Shown here piece after piece: positions 28,290-43,300 of a stretch of 64,000 bases of DNA. Position numbers and translations under genes: made by a program. Every line of letters begins with the position of its first letter. Position 1 is the stretch's first letter. The notes under the pieces were generated by a model that worked only from the letters and a program-made list of their open reading frames with translations, did not search any database and was not told where the DNA came from. Source of the stretch: Branchiostoma floridae (lineage: Eukaryota; Chordata; Leptocardii; Amphioxiformes; Branchiostomatidae); assembly GCF_000003815.2 (NCBI RefSeq), contig NC_049983.1, forward strand, positions 13,708,240-13,772,239, given 5' to 3'.

Positions 28290-28450
28290 CCTAGAGACGA
28301 CAGGTGGAAAGCGTGTGCGGGGGGCGCCATGTTTGTTTGGTCTGTATGGCGGCGTGCGGTCGTTCTGCGCGGCTGCAGACTGCGACACGAAATGGCGAGC
28401 AGGTCGAGAAAAGAACGGGTGCTGAAAGGTCGGAGGTCACGTGACGGTGA
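28290..28450. promoter_or_regulatory. GC/CpG-rich island with E-box palindrome (candidate promoter)
   Basis: This is a local CpG-rich patch in AT-richer DNA. It contains GGCGCCATGTT and TATGGCGGCG (YY1-like) and the perfect palindrome GTCACGTGAC (28436-28445), the class bound by USF/TFE-type bHLH factors. No coding exon follows in frame, so it could be an enhancer or the promoter of an unrecognised transcript. Confidence 0.25.
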
Positions 28451-31400
28451 AACCCATATCGTTATTAGACCTAATGGAATATTAAGTTAGTGTGTATCAT
28501 CATTTTTGAACAAAATTTTAGGTTAGATTTATTCTTCATTCTCGGTCAGATTCATTCTTCAGTTAGAACCTTAGGTACAGGCTCCTACGTTTCTGTCTTG
28601 TGAGGAAAATTGTCGTCAGTGAATTTTCGATGACATAGAAGGATGCTGAGATACCTGTGAAAAGACACATGCACATTCAAGCTGAAATGCTACCAAAACT
28701 AAGAACAGGGATTTATACACATTTGTGTTAGTTCCAACACAAAGGGATCTGCAATAAGCCTTCAGATGCATAATCTTAAATCCTGTTTATAGTTATTTTA
28801 ACTACGTTAAATGATTTTGGAGAGAGACGAGGAAGAGCAGCAATGATCATGGGATCGGGATATATGATTATTATCATCGGGAGACCTTGACCTAGCGACG
28901 GCATGTTTGCCTCACTTTACTGGGTCATTAGGGGAAGAACTGAACCGCGAGGCCGGAAGGAAGTGCACCCTTCCGCATCAGGTGTTCCCGGGCACGTGTG
29001 TCTGGGGTGGGCGGAGGGGTCGTAAGGATGGGAGGTACTCTAAACAAGGGATTTATCAAATAGAGCTGGCATTACGAGCAAGCAAGGGTGGGAGAAGAAA
29101 CAAAATGCATGATTCTCCTCCAGACTTCTTTGCTGGCTTGTATGACTATGAATCGTCCAAATGGAATAAACAGTTGCCAGTACGCAAAATGTAAGAAGAG
29201 TTTACAGACCAGAGAGGACTTTCAGGTTGCCCTAGACTTTTCCGGAAGAACGGGTGTGCCAATACACTAAGGAATAGGTGTGTGTAAAAATGCAATAGCT
29301 AGGGAGGGCAGGGAAGAAGAACGGATGGGAAAGGAAGAGAAATTGAGGAAAAGCAGACAGCGATGTCAATTGGCAAATAAAGATGACGTTAAATCCGAAG
29401 AGAAAGAAGAATGCAGAAAAAGTAGAAAATAGTGACGTAAGAGGTGAACTTCATGTATATGAGATAAACTGTACCACAGAAATCTGAAAGATAAACATGT
29501 GGATGTTTGAAATCTATGATCGAGCGCAGATTTTAGACCGTGAGATGCTGGTGAGGTGAAAGGAGACAGTAGTACGACCAGATAATGCAGTTAAGAACAT
29601 TGGTAGATAACGGTGAAAAGAGGGCAACATCAAGACCCTGATTAACATGTGTGTAGTACAAGAACAAACCCAGACCGTTTTTCACCGACGGAGGCAAGCA
29701 TACTTGTGCTCTGATTGGAGGCACAGTTGCGAAGGAATAGTTCCATCTCCCCGGGGCCAGGTGACGTCATCATCTCATTGACCAACTCCAGCGCTAAGCC
29801 CTGGACTGACTCAGCCAGACCTGCCGACAACTCAGCGAATAAACACTTGACCCGGGTTCTAATCTATTAATTCCAGCTAATGAGGAGAAAAACTGGCCGC
29901 ACGTAGGCTCGACACTGGCCAGCTTCCGGGTGCTGAGTGACACCTGCCACACACCTTCCTGTTTTACAAGTCGGAAATGGGGGAGGTAAAAGGTAGCGTT
30001 GATGTGCGCAATGTTTCACATCATTCGTCATGATTTTGAATATTTTGTGGGCAGCATGCCTCTCATATAGTCAACAGGATCTTGTCCTTCACCCAACACT
30101 TAAAGAACGACAGGTGCAATGAATGAAGTATGTGTGATTTTGATGTAACTTTTCGTAAACTTAGGAAAGTTATTTTTAGTTCCTTGGCACAGTTCGCATT
30201 GTATTTATTTCAATGCAATATGCCATGTTTATTGACGATGGTGCAGGAGACAAGTAGAAGCTTTTAGATTGTGTTTTTGAGTGTATTTATCATACTGAAC
30301 CATGTAAGCGAAGAACTAAGTATCCGGAACAACTGTTTTCGAGACATCCGGTCGGAGATTTTTCTACGTATGCGAAGGAATGCCAGAAAGAGACCTTATC
30401 TGTCATATGGACACTTAAAAATCATGACAGTTGCTGTCAGTACGCGTTTCGCCTTGACACGTAATACTGCATGCAGCATGTGTCTAGTGGAGAGAGTGAA
30501 GGACAGGACCCAATAATCAAACTCTACGTGACCAGATGATTGAGGTCCAGCTCGTCTTGTGTGTAAGAGAACGGCCCAGACTTCACCACGTTAAGCTGTT
30601 GATGGGGCGAAGTCAACACTGAACCGACCCCGGTTCTGCCCCACCTGTTTTCCTTAATGGAGACCTAAACGGTCGGACTGGCATGTCCGGCGAGAAACGG
30701 CGATGAAGAACAGCGAACTGGGAGGGGGGTATACATGATACCCAATATTTGATATTCCTAATTCGCTGGTAAAACTGATTTACGAAAAAAGGCTTTCATG
30801 TTCAGCTCGCAAGCGTCTTACAATCTGGAAGATAAAGAAATCCTTTTGGCAAGCAAGCGGTGTCCCTAAAGAAAGTGGAGACGTCGTAAGTGGCTTAAGT
30901 GGTCGATGCATGATTTGTTGATACTTTCCCTGGCCAAAGCACATTTTCTAAATCCTACTTAGTTCCTTTGAAAACAAGACCAAATCGGTGTGGATCATGT
31001 CTAGCAATTCTAAACCTCCCGCTGTCCTGGAAAGACATGACCCGCTCCAGAAGTACAGTACAGACCTGATAACGGGGTCTTAGTATACAAGTAACACTAG
31101 GCATATATCAGGGTTTGCACGATACGTACAGATACGAAAAATTATAAGCTCCCCCTTCCAGCCCACACCCTAACATATCACATCATAACACACTTCGCCG
31201 AGGCAAAGGTGCGCGACTGAAAGTGAGCGGTCATAATCAACTTTCGTGCACACGGTGAAGAAATGGATGAATGAAATATATTTGAATATCATTAGAAGGT
31301 AGAAATAAATAAATATAAAACTCAAAAGTATTTTCATGCATGAGCATACGATTGCAAATAACATACATAGAGAAATACTGCAGGTTGATTAATTCTCTTG

Positions 31401-33582
31401 ACGTGTATGAAAAGAAAAAAAAGACATTCACCTGTTTAAGCTGTTGCAGCTAGTTCAGCCACCTGTAGGCTGTAGTCTGGCAAAGGCAGGACGGTTGGTT
31501 CTCGTGAGAGCGTCTTGCAGAGGCCCGGTAGTGCACGCCTGCAGGTCGGAGACTAGCTGCTCTCTCAGCCATACGCCCTCTGACGTGCCCTCTTTCTTTC
31601 CTATCGTGTTTGTTTGTGTTTCCCGAAGTGAATACAACGTAAGTGGGGCTGTTAACGTGAACCCTAAGAGCCGTGTGGTCTTTGAAGTCCCGAGCCCGTG
31701 TACTTGGCCACCACTGTTTTCACTACAGTGAAGTACCTACATGGTCGTTCGGGCAAGTTATACAGCTTTCACGTGCGGTAGAGTGTTTGAATGGATGCAG
31801 TCATCTTCGTCGTTCTTCGTCGTTCTTTCCCTGAGTGGCGATACCCCCACAGCATTGTGGGGGCAGCTGGTCCGACGAGCATTGGTGATGAAGGAAGAAT
31901 ACAGAAATAGCTCAAGGAAAGGTTACTTTTCAAAGCCTATCGCACAGGTGTCCAGCTAAGGCTACTATACTCTAACATGTAACGTTAAGTCTTATCCAAA
32001 TGTACTGTTTATCCACATGATACATAAATTTATTTTCGTAAAGTATAATTCAGCTGGTAAGGAGAATAGAACCTATCATACATCCCACAACCGTTTGCAC
32101 TCTCGGTAGTGTTCTTCCTGCGGCCCGTCGACCATTCCCCCATTCATTGTTCTCCACCTGTCAATCAACCCTTCACTCACTGTTCCGCTCCTCCTGACTT
32201 GACAGCTGTTGACAGAAGAGAGTCGGCCCCCCTCCCCACCTGACATACCTCACCTGCCGACACGTACGGACACCCTCTCACCTTTCCCGCAGAATGCGCC
32301 CTCCCGCGGGCTCACCTGGCCCCGTGCATACCGTGGACTGACCTGTTTGTTTAAGGTCGCTAAGTGGATATTTTTGCGCTCATGTTTTTTCCACAATGGT
32401 GTTTATTTGGATATTTGGAGACTGTTCAAGCCCTGTGATATGATGCCCGTAGACTGGCCTTTGCGGCTACAAGAGAGAAATGTGACTCGAACTAGTGACA
32501 AAGTGGTCTCGATTGTTGACATTCTTGTTTGGTGGTTCTTTGAGACAAACCTAGATCGCCACTGCATTCATTTTACCCGAGACGTCACAGAGAAGAATGC
32601 TAACAAAGTTTCATGTAATTGCATTGGGTATGAAGGGGAAAGGCGCTTTACATAAAACTGACATTCTATGCGAACTTCAAACTGCAAGTTAGTCATCCAG
32701 AAAATGTCCATCCTATCCAGTTACTTTGGAAGGACAGATCAATGACTTGTAAAATGGGATGGACTGAAGGAATGAAAAGACAGAAAAGCAAAGTCTTGTC
32801 TGTCAAAAGCATTATGACATGTGGATGATAGTACTTGCCTTCGGATTTCACACCGTAACGTCATGATTTGAATTCGAAGTACCCAGCCTAAATTATACAA
32901 AGTGTTGCCACACATCCCACGGTAACAGTACATCCGTCAAAAACAACCTACGGCGTTGACATCGGAAGCAAGCCTTCTCTACTTTCAAAGTCTTGGGTCA
33001 TTGTAGGGCGGAAGAAGTTTTGTTTTAGAAACCATCGAAGATAGCCAAGGTCAAGATATTCCTCCAAGGTCAAGGCGAAAGAAACATTGCCATTCAGATA
33101 GAGGAGAAAAACTGAAGCTAGTGTGACGGGTGGCAACACGCCAACGGGCTGGAAGAATACAGGCTTTGGGGGTAGGATAAAGGAGGCCATACCACACCAG
33201 AGGGAGTTTGTTTAGAAGAGGAAAACGGCGTGTTTTTGTGTTTGTTGCACAGTAGAAATGTGGCACATGCTAGTGTTTTGGGGACATCAGTGCCTCGTGT
33301 TGAAAGGCGGTGAGGTAAGAAGGTCGCCATTGTTGAACCACTCGCGCGGCCGCACGTCGCACACTTTGCTCTGGTCATGGCGGGAAACATCGACGTACAT
33401 CACACGTCTGCACATGTACGGTTACGGCTTTACTCCTCAAAGTCACGTCAACAATGGATTTTTGGATGCACCGACTCTTTTGCTGAAGTCTATATGATGC
33501 ATGATAGCCCTGCCTGAAAACTTCATGGAATTTCCTGTTGAGTCGGAAAAAATATACAGCATTCGTGTTTCCAAAACTAGCG

Positions 33583-33600
33583 CTCCACTGGGGGGCACAA
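33583..33600 (+). promoter_or_regulatory. CTCF-like motif (candidate)
   Basis: CCACTGGGGGGCAC matches the general CCASYAGRKGGCRS pattern of CTCF sites with a small deviation. Judged by eye; no occupancy evidence. Confidence 0.22.
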
Positions 33601-35898
33601 AGATGGGTTGAAAAGCAAGACTGTGGGGGCTTAAACAAAACCTTTGGAATCCCCAACGATATCAAAGTGCCTCTTGTTTATAATTGGTAAGCGATAGTAG
33701 TTCAGACGTGGGATTAATGCAACCACGACTGGCAGTGTTTCAGACATATGTTCAGTCCTACAAATATTCCCATGACTTAATTCTGTCATTTCCTGATACC
33801 CATATTCCGAATCTCGGGTAATTTAGTATTAATACCAATGCACATCCAGGGTATGAGAGCCAAAAATATACATTTTCGGTCTAAAAATGGTAAAATCTAA
33901 CATTTAAGTCATGTAGGAACATGTCCTACGCCCTTTTTCACCAAATTTCAGGCCATTTGGTTTTCATACAAGGAATGAAAAATGTTTATGAAGTCCTACG
34001 GGCATATGTCTAACTAAAGTGCCGAGTCATCCTGGTGCCGTATTGTTCTGATACCATTTCGTGATATACTTGTATGTCCTCTAGCTGTGCGTATCCTTTA
34101 TCTATTGCTCAACTGTTATAGAAAAGCGTTTCTGATTCCAAACATTATCTTCGAATCCGTTACGTACAGTTTCACCACTACATCTAACTGTCGTCTTCTT
34201 CACTGCCACTTGCTCCTTTCCGTCCTCCCCTTCATCATTAACCCCTTTGAGGTATTGGAGATCATTAATGAGTACCAACGATCCTGCTCTTGCCTTTTGG
34301 ACGTTTTGGTAGAATATTGATACCTGGATGAAGATATCAGGAAGAAGGGTTACAAGTGGTCGCTTTTCCATTTCCACTTGTTTTGATTGAAGCCGTCTGC
34401 TTCGCCTGACAGTTTTCATGTTTGTGTATAACCAGAGATACATTAATCTGACAAGACCCCACAGAATCCAGTTGAAAATTCGCAGCTCGACGTAAAAGTG
34501 GTTAACTCAGCACCAGTTTCCCTCATGGATTAGATGACAATGAATAAGAGGTTAAAGTGCGCGCTGTCCACCCTTAAGATATCTCTGAGACTCTGTCTCT
34601 GATAGATTTTTTTCACGCGGCTACATGAGCTCGCATTTCTGATCACATCTCAAGGAAAATGTAGCGGCTGCCAAGTACTTACATAACTATAAACGAGCGG
34701 ACATACAGAGTACAGTACCAGTGAAGACATGTCATCCTGAAGAAGCGCAGACCATGGCCCTCACACCCCCGGAGGTCGCGCTCTATGAGGTGATACTAAC
34801 GTTACTGCACGCGAGGTGTGATGTTATCACGCCTCTCCCCGCCTGTCTTAAGTGCACCGTTAAGAATCACTTCAAAGCCAATGTCAATGTCAGAAAGCTA
34901 ATCATTGCTAATGCCGCGATTATGGGAGTGAGTCTTTTCATGGCGCCTGCCAGAAACTTTGAGAAATGGTGGTAATTGAAATACATGTACAGAATAAAAA
35001 ACTGAAAATGTCATACAGATTGTGTCCTTAAAACGCCGTCCGTACTGATATCATACCCAGTAGTCATATGTCAACAATTAGTGCATCTTTCCAGAGATCT
35101 TCGCTAGTAACGTCGGGCTTACGTATGTGATAATAGGTTTGCAATGTTGGTTACAACTAGCGACGTCTCAAGAAGGCCCTTTTCCCGCTTTTGCACATTG
35201 TGTATAGTCCTCACAACTTGTTTAACTGCCAAAGATGTCGCAAACAAAGAGAGGGTGGGTTGCAATAGAACCTTAATGGATTGGGCGGTGCATGTTTATA
35301 TACCTGTCATTGATGTTCTTACCTGACGTTCAATCATCGACTCACGACAGGTCCGGTAAACAAACGACAAGCGTGCTCCTGTTTAGTGCTTTTAGCGCCG
35401 GGTTGGAGCGGGTATCAGGCACGGAGGGATCAGGCTGGATTAAACCTTCATTCTCTGTCCTCTCTCCTGGACTACCAACGGGTATTGGCCCTAGAGCGAC
35501 GTGAAGTTCCCACAGCCAAGAGAACTCACTGTCGAGTCTAGTTAAGGAACGTAAGATACTTTGTTTATTGTGGAGAACCATGGCTGATGTAGTCTATTCT
35601 TTGACTTCCCACCGGCCCAGATTCCCGTTCAGGTTACGTAATCTACAACGACAATCATCTACTTCTTGTGAGAACGTAAGGTACTCTGTGAAATGTTCAG
35701 GGCCAACACAAAATGATCTGTTAAAGACGCTTTAGACCCAGGTCTATAATTGTCTACAAGCATAGATATTCTACCACCACGTCTTTAAAACATCTCCGCT
35801 TCAGTGTGAATCATTGTTAAAAGAAGAAGCCAAAGAATTCGAAGTACATCCTTCTGTGAAAGGATGCGGAAATGTGCGGATTTGTCTATGTACTGTTG

Positions 35899-35904
35899 TT
35901 TATT
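35899..35904 (-). terminator. Candidate poly(A) signal for PARP3
   Basis: This is the first canonical AATAAA on the minus strand that I find after the PARP3 stop codon. It would imply a 3' UTR of about 1.45 kb. Variant signals closer to the stop (for example AATATAAAG near 36788) are possible alternatives. Confidence 0.3.
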
Positions 35905-37356
35905 CTCTTCTTCTCAATATCAGGAAAATGATCTTATGTACTCCTACTGTGTTTAAAACTTGAAAAAGTGCAGACATCCTACTGTGTAAGCATACTGTAC
36001 CTGTGAAACTGTTACCACCAGTGCCTTATCCAACCAACTCCACACTATTCAGCATAGCATATCGTTAAGTATACAATCGCAACAGGATCTTTCAGGATTT
36101 TATCTTCTGGGACAACTCTTACAAAAAACTCTGTCTGGCTCACTAGTATAGCTTATACTGTTGTCACTCATTGTTTTCATCTTATCTATCAGTCCCTAAA
36201 GGAATCTTAAGGGAACCAAAGCTAAGTGGATCCATAGTGTGCAAAGGTTATCGTCCCGTTGTTGTTTGGATCCTTGCGTGCAGAGTGGGCAGAAAGTTTC
36301 CTTGCCTTTTCTGTAGCAAGATTTTTGAGATATAAAAGGGGGTTTGTAGTTGCCCGCTCACTTAGCAGAATGGCAATTAGAAAATAGTCTGCCAGACCTA
36401 ACAACAGATAAAGCCTTGTCTAGAGGAAGAGACATTTGCCTATATGTGAATGAAGTTTTAAAGACATTTGGTCCTCTGCAGACCACTGAGGATTAAAGTA
36501 GGATTAACAAGAGTGACATTGACCTTGCATCAGCTCTGTGAGTTTGTCTATCTCAGATGGGCTCTACAGAAACAGACAGAATGACAAAGTAAAGGCTCCA
36601 ATACACCAGTCAACGTGGAATGTATTGAACAAAGTGGGCTACGCAGCATCAAAGATGACGAAAGTATATTGATGATTAAGACATGTCTCTTGAATATGCC
36701 AACACTCCTGTACTCATAGTATTTTCCAACTTAATGATATAACCATATCATGTTATATTGCACTTCAAGTTTAAGTACAAATTTGTCTTTATATTCCAAC
36801 TTTGATATCATAATCTCTCACATTATAAAATTCCGTTTGTCTCTTTCAGTAAATAATAGATTTTTTCTAAATCAACAATAATCATGGTTCCAAATACAAG
36901 CATGTCATACAGCATTGAGACAAGCTTTTGTAGAAAAAGAAAAGTCTACCATCTTTCTTTCCTGACAGTTGAAATTTTTAACTTTTGGGGATAGAAGTCA
37001 GTTGAACATGCAGCATGTAGTATGGTAGATGCATAGCAGGAACATTATCTCAGAATCATTTTCAAATAATCTCTAAATCATGATTACATACACAGCTAGA
37101 TACACAATCATATCATAAGATACTTTCCTTAAAATAGGTCATTTTCATTCTGGTATGTCCAGATTCTTTTTCTTTACCACACAGTAACAAAATCCACACC
37201 AAGCTTAAGGTAGGCTATCTTTGGTACATCTTAAGACAAAAGCATACCTTGACAGTAAAATCTCATAAATCTGCACTTGTTGTGCTATAATATAAAAGTA
37301 TAAAAAAAGAAAAACAATTAAAAAAACAGGTGAAACTGTCACTTATTGCATCCTTT

Positions 37357-40300
37357 CTAACTCCCAAACTTCATCTTGAGGAGATAACGGATGCGGCACT
37401 GGTTCTCCTTGTAGACCAGGTATTCACTCTGTGAGAAGGAGCTGCTCTGCCCTTCTGTCTGGTTGATGGGCTGTCCTTGTGGCACCACCACCGTACGGCC
37501 GTCCAGCTTCATGGTCGTGTTCTTCTTGGGGTCTGTTGGTCAGAAAGGCAGAGAAGAATTGTATGAGCAGGTTTCTAGAACTCAAATCCTGTGAACAATA
37601 TGTTTCACTTAGAAAATGGTCCAATGAGGTTGGTGTACAGGAAGAAATAAAGCAAACAACCAGATGCTTTTCTATCATCACTGTCAAATAGTTTCCAGGA
37701 TGCAGTTTCATTTGTGGTGCTGTAACAGTTACATTTCAACTATAGCTTCCCCTCTTTAACTTCATCACAACCTCAGTACCATAAAGACAAGCCCAAAATG
37801 ATGTAACAGTGCTGAATGAAGAGATATAAATTGGCAAGTGGCTACTGGTAATATTTCTGTTGCAGCATCCAGTATAACATTTTACCTGGTTCCTTCCGCC
37901 CCACAGCCACCACAGAGTCGAACCCTGCAGGCGGTTTGGTGAGGCTGCTGTCATCTCTGGTGATGCGATTCTCCTTTCCCAGGGCAACTTCATTCAGGAA
38001 CATGATACCAACATTCCCTGAAGCACATCCAACTGGAAGAGACAGCAAAAATTTAGCTAAGTCATGAGGTTTTTTTCCAACAGATATCTACAGTTCAATA
38101 ACACTTATCATATTAGGATAAAATGACTTGGCAGAAAGAGCTTTTATCATCCAACTGTGACTTTCCTGGAAACCTTATATAACACATGGAGTTGGAGATG
38201 GGAAAACGGTCTATTCACCAAATACCAATACATTGCTGAACTTACCATATCCAGCAGACTTGCTGTTTTCCGATGCAAAATAGATTCCTCGCCCGACACG
38301 GCCACCAGAGTGCGGCATGATGCGCAGTCCAGTTTTCAAGATGGCCGCGACCACGGCAACGTTTGTCCCGTGCCACAGGAGCTTCCTGTTCTCCAGATGG
38401 TCGTGCTCTTGGAACCGATCTCCCTGGGGATGAAAGGTTTGTATTTTGTAAAAAAAAGTGTAAAAGAGATGTTTTAAGAGGAGTAGGGTAGAAAAAAATT
38501 GTTGTTCATTTTTGTTGTTTAATCGGTCATTTTTCAGCATATAAAAACTTTCTTCAGATTCGTGTCATGGGGTTCAGATTTTTTTGACAGATGCGGTGAA
38601 ATTAGTGTCATTCCCAAGAAGCAAGTTTCCATCTCAGGATGGAAAGCTGGGTACTAGAGGCAGATCTGGTTTAAGTTTTCATTCAACAAGGTGCACCACA
38701 TAAACAGGTGCACTGCACAAACAGGTGCACTGCATGAACAGGTGTACTGCATAACTAGGTGTACCACATAAACAGGTGTACTGCATGAACAGGTGTACTG
38801 CATAAATAGGTGTACCACATAACAGAAGCACCACATGAACAGTTGCATCACATAAACAGGTGCACTGTGCACCACATAAACAGGTGTACTGCATAAACAG
38901 GTGCACTGCATAAACAGGTGCACTGCATAAACAGGTGTACTGCATAAACAGGTGCACCAGATAAACAGGTGCACCAGATAAACAGGTGCACCACATAAAC
39001 AGGTATAGTGCATAAACAGGTGCACTGCATAAATAGGTGCACTGCATAAAGAAGCAAACCACATGAACTAGGTGCAAGTGAAAATGCATGTATGCTGATT
39101 GGCCTAAGTTCCTTCAACACTACATTGTGATGTGTGACTTTTATAAACAACAAGTGCATACACACCTCCCCACCCCTGTCCACCTTCCACACATTCAAAA
39201 TCTTGGGATCTCTCCAACCGCTGTACTTGGTGGCTTCAGTGTACTTCTCAATGACTTTGAACTCTTCAGACGATGGCTTCACAAGCTCCAAGCCGCAGTT
39301 CAGGAGGTCATAGTTCAGATCCAGAGGATGCTTGATGTCCATGGCCTCTGACCCATCATCTTTGTCTTTGTCCTTCTGCATGGCCTGGGCAATCTCAATG
39401 TCACCTAGTACCTGTAGATGGGCAAAGCATGGTCAGGAATGAGAAGAAGCAATGGGAAAACTGCATCTAAGAACTATCCTGCAAGCTCCAATAGTATTGT
39501 TGCTCATCATTGAATTCACTGAACATAACAAAACTATGAATGATCGAAGAACTGTCCACTTAAAAGGTATCATTCAAAATGTGAGTAGTAGACCTGATGT
39601 ACTTTGAATATTGCTAGCAAAATAACAAATGTTGATTTTACCAAACTAAGAAGAAATACAGCAATGGCAAAGCTAAAGCCCTGGTTCTCCTCACCAGTAA
39701 CATGTCCATTTTCTTCCTCAGCTTCTCCTGATCGTTGATGACTGGCGGTACTTTGCGCCCGAAGTCGTGCGGGATGACAGTGTAGAACCGGGAGGAGAGC
39801 TCCGTCAGACGACTGGTCCTGCTCATCTTCAGTTCCTCTTCAATCTCATCCAGAACCTCAAAACCCTTTGCAATCTGAGACTTGCTTAGTTTTCCCAGCG
39901 GCATCTTACGGACATCTGATAACAGACAAAAACATCTAAGCTAGGGTATCATACACCTTTTCATAACTTGCATGTATACATGGTTGTTATTCTGTAAAAA
40001 ATGATAATATAACAGAAAACTTCCTACCCCGGTACATATTTTGCTAAATTCCATAAACTTGACAAAAAATATGTTTTTAAAACCAGAATCATAAACTGCA
40101 AAGAAATCTCAGTTACCTATTTCCATCTTTGCCATTTGTTCCTTGAACATGTCGTTGTCAAAGATGAGTTTGATGAGACTCTGGGTGGGAGAGTTTAGGG
40201 AGGAGGGGAGGACCTTCCTGGCTGGGCCGTCCAGCTCATCCAGACGAGCAATCTAGATGTAGGAACATGGAGTATGACTTTTAGCACAAAAAATAAGAAA

Positions 40301-43300
40301 CAGATAAATTTCAGTGTCATATGACATATCATGTTCTAGATTATCTGCTATTTTTTGCCTAACCTAGACATGAATGACTGTAAACACAGAAAATGTGGAT
40401 ACCTTGATAGGAAAGCATTTCATATCAGTTCAGTTCAGTCAATCAATTTATCGTAATCATTTCTATTGTGTCTGCTTACTCTGTTGCCTTCAGCATTATG
40501 AAGCAAATCCCATAATCATTCAAACATCCAATAAAAACAGATGGTAGTCCTAGCATATACTACTAGAAGATAACTGATAGACAGTCTTGTGGCTTAAATC
40601 TAACACTGTAAACTGCAGTTCCCACAAAACATGACAGATGGCAGCCTACAGCAGCCATGGTAACAGGCTCCTCCTGACCTTCTCAGCTGTATCTTGTTCA
40701 TCCTCCTCTGTCTCGTCTGTGTCCATCTCCAGTAGAGTGTACTTCCCTGGAACAGGAACAAAGCTGCCCCGCTTGCTCCAGTCGTTCTTTGTCTTGTCCT
40801 TGAATTTCTTCTCAAAATCCTTCTTGGCCGTCTCAAGGTCCCAAGGGCCCTTCATGGCATTCTGGCCAGGCTCTCCCTGTACAGGACAGGATAGGTCATG
40901 GATTAGTGGTCAAGGTCACCAACATCCTTCTGTCTAATTTGGTTTGATTTCTAACAGGGCAGTGGGCAGTACACTACTGTATTGGGACTGGAGTAGCTAC
41001 CTAGGGACTCCTGAAGTATTCCTCCTCACAAGTTTGCCCCATCACCATTAGAACCCAAAATGGCTTCTTTGAAAGAGAAACATTCTTATAGCATCTTATC
41101 CAACACTGGACTGGGTGGGTAGACACAATACATGGGAAGAATACTTGACTTTGATATGTTTCTGGTCTGGATTTTTAAAAATAAAATAATGGACACTACT
41201 ACTACTACTACTACTGCTCAGTCATTACTGATCAGTCTTATAGAGGGTGTACAGCGTCGTGCATCTAAGTATATACTGGGTGCTGGTCATGAACATCCTG
41301 ACTACAAATCCAGGTTGACGTCTCTGGGTATGCTACCACTCTCATATAGGAGAGAAGCTGCCGACATTCTACTGTTTGTAAAGTCTATTGGGAACATATA
41401 TGACTCAGACATAGTGAAATATGTTTCTTTCTCATCTAGAGGGACTAGAAGCTTTAGGGCCAACATGGCAACACCTTTTAGGTCTAAAACTCAACAGTTT
41501 GCCACCTCATACATCCCAAGACTCATTAGTATTTGGAATGGGCTGGATGAGAACCTTAGAGCCATGGGCCGCTATGTCTCTCAGTCATCACACACAACTA
41601 CATTTAAACGTCAGTTGTTAAAATACCTACACAACCGATTCACACACCTTTATAATACAGACACCCCATGTACTTGGACGTCGTTCTGCTCCTGTTCGAT
41701 GTGCTTCGCAACAAGAGCACGTTAACCGTTCAACTTTGTATATAAACATTGTGCATTTTGTATATAAGTTATATTTTGTTTCCGATTATCACTGTGCATA
41801 CCATTTTTTGATTATTCTTATTATTTAATTGAATGTGTATTGTATATAAGTTATTGTTTGTTTCCGATTATTCCTGTATATACCATTGTTGACTCTTATT
41901 ATTTACTTGTATTGTGTATTTTGTTTCGGGGAGACAACTTGCAGAGGTGGTATCACCTGTTTTGTCTCCCCACCATTTATGGGAAGTGTAATAAAGAAAT
42001 AAACAAATAAACAAATTACCCTGAAAAGTACATTCCATCAAAGCTTCAGCTGGGAAATGGAAGACATTGATCCACAGGACGGGGTCACAAAAGTGAGTAA
42101 AGCTGAAAGTAAAACTAGGCAAATATCAACTCATGGACTTAGACTAATCTCCGTAGCTCAAAAGAGTCATCTATCAAAGTTAGGAAGAACTGTAGGCCAC
42201 AACTTACCACTCTGCCCCATCTGTTCCAAACAAAATAGCGAGATATCCCATTGGTCCTTAGGAGCTGGATGACGTAATACTTGTTGTTGTTGTGCCCAAT
42301 ATTGGTCTGGTTCAACATGCAGTCGTAATCATCCTGTACCTGAAGTAGACAAATGCAATGAATGATGAAGTAGTAAAGACCAGTTTTGTATACACAGACA
42401 GGGCTGTCTCCAGCATCCTGGAATGGATATTTGGTTGCTGGGACTAACAAAATTTTTACTCCTTCCTTCAAAAAAATCTGACCTTCATAACATGAAATTG
42501 ATGAAAAATTTATCTAAGTAAGCTAAAAGTGACAGATTTTAACAACAAAAATTAACATAGCATGTTCCAAAACAATGAGTAAGATGATTAAAAACTAAAG
42601 CTCGGAACAGAGCTGGTATGGACACTGGTCATGCAGGGATGGAGGAAAGACATGAACTTGTAAAGTTCACAAGAATTTGGACATGCTAGCACACTGAGTG
42701 TGTGACTTACAAATTGTCATGACAAAGATATGTGCTCAAAGGTTGAGAAGGATTGCTCCAATACAATGTTTTGCAAAGCAATGTTTTACTTTTTACTGAT
42801 TAAGCAATGAAACAAATCGATTTGGAAGTAATTGCAGTTTTCTTCTTTTGGGCATATATTCTCACTCAAGATTCTCTTCAGTTTTGTAGTACTTCAAAAA
42901 GATGAATGTTTTCATCTATGAACTTCTAATGGTACACACATACAAATTTGCAAATACCTGAGCACAGTCATGGAAAGGACAGTAGGAATCCACTTTGTAC
43001 ACTTTCTTGGTGGGCGAGGCAGATTTCTTCAGTGTCTCAGCTGCAGCCTTAGCTGTGGTGGGGGCAGTATCCTCTGTCTTCACCTTCTTACCACCTGTTA
43101 TAAAAGACAGGTGGATCAGGAATCAGGTGCAACAGGAGACAGCTGTATTGGTACACAGGTGTATATATAGACAGGTGTGCCAAGAGACAGGTGTATTGAG
43201 AGAGGTGTATCAGGATACAGGTGCAACAAGAGACATGTGTATAAGGAGACAGGTGTATTGAGAGAGGTGTATCAGGATACAGGTGCAACAAGAGACATGT

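Larger units (their letters stand above)
21912..37356. other. Gene-poor DNA up to the PARP3 stop codon
   Basis: No recognisable coding exon is seen. The longest frames (24068-24613 minus, 32209-32655 plus) show no domain or splice context. The stretch contains small repeats and candidate regulatory patches listed separately. The part from about 35.9 kb onward probably includes the PARP3 3' UTR, because transcription of PARP3 runs leftward into it. Confidence 0.5.

Noticed and set aside
32209..32655. 148-codon plus-strand frame with Pro-rich start
   Set aside because: It starts at TTG, has no recognisable domain and no context of a gene.
34500..34525. Left half of a REST/RE1-like site (TCAGCACC)
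   Set aside because: The right half (GGACAG-type) is absent at the proper spacing.
38654..39381. Long repetitive cysteine-rich frames on the minus strand
   Set aside because: They are produced by the 17-bp minisatellite, which is open in all three minus-strand frames; only the 39166-39411 part is a real PARP3 exon.
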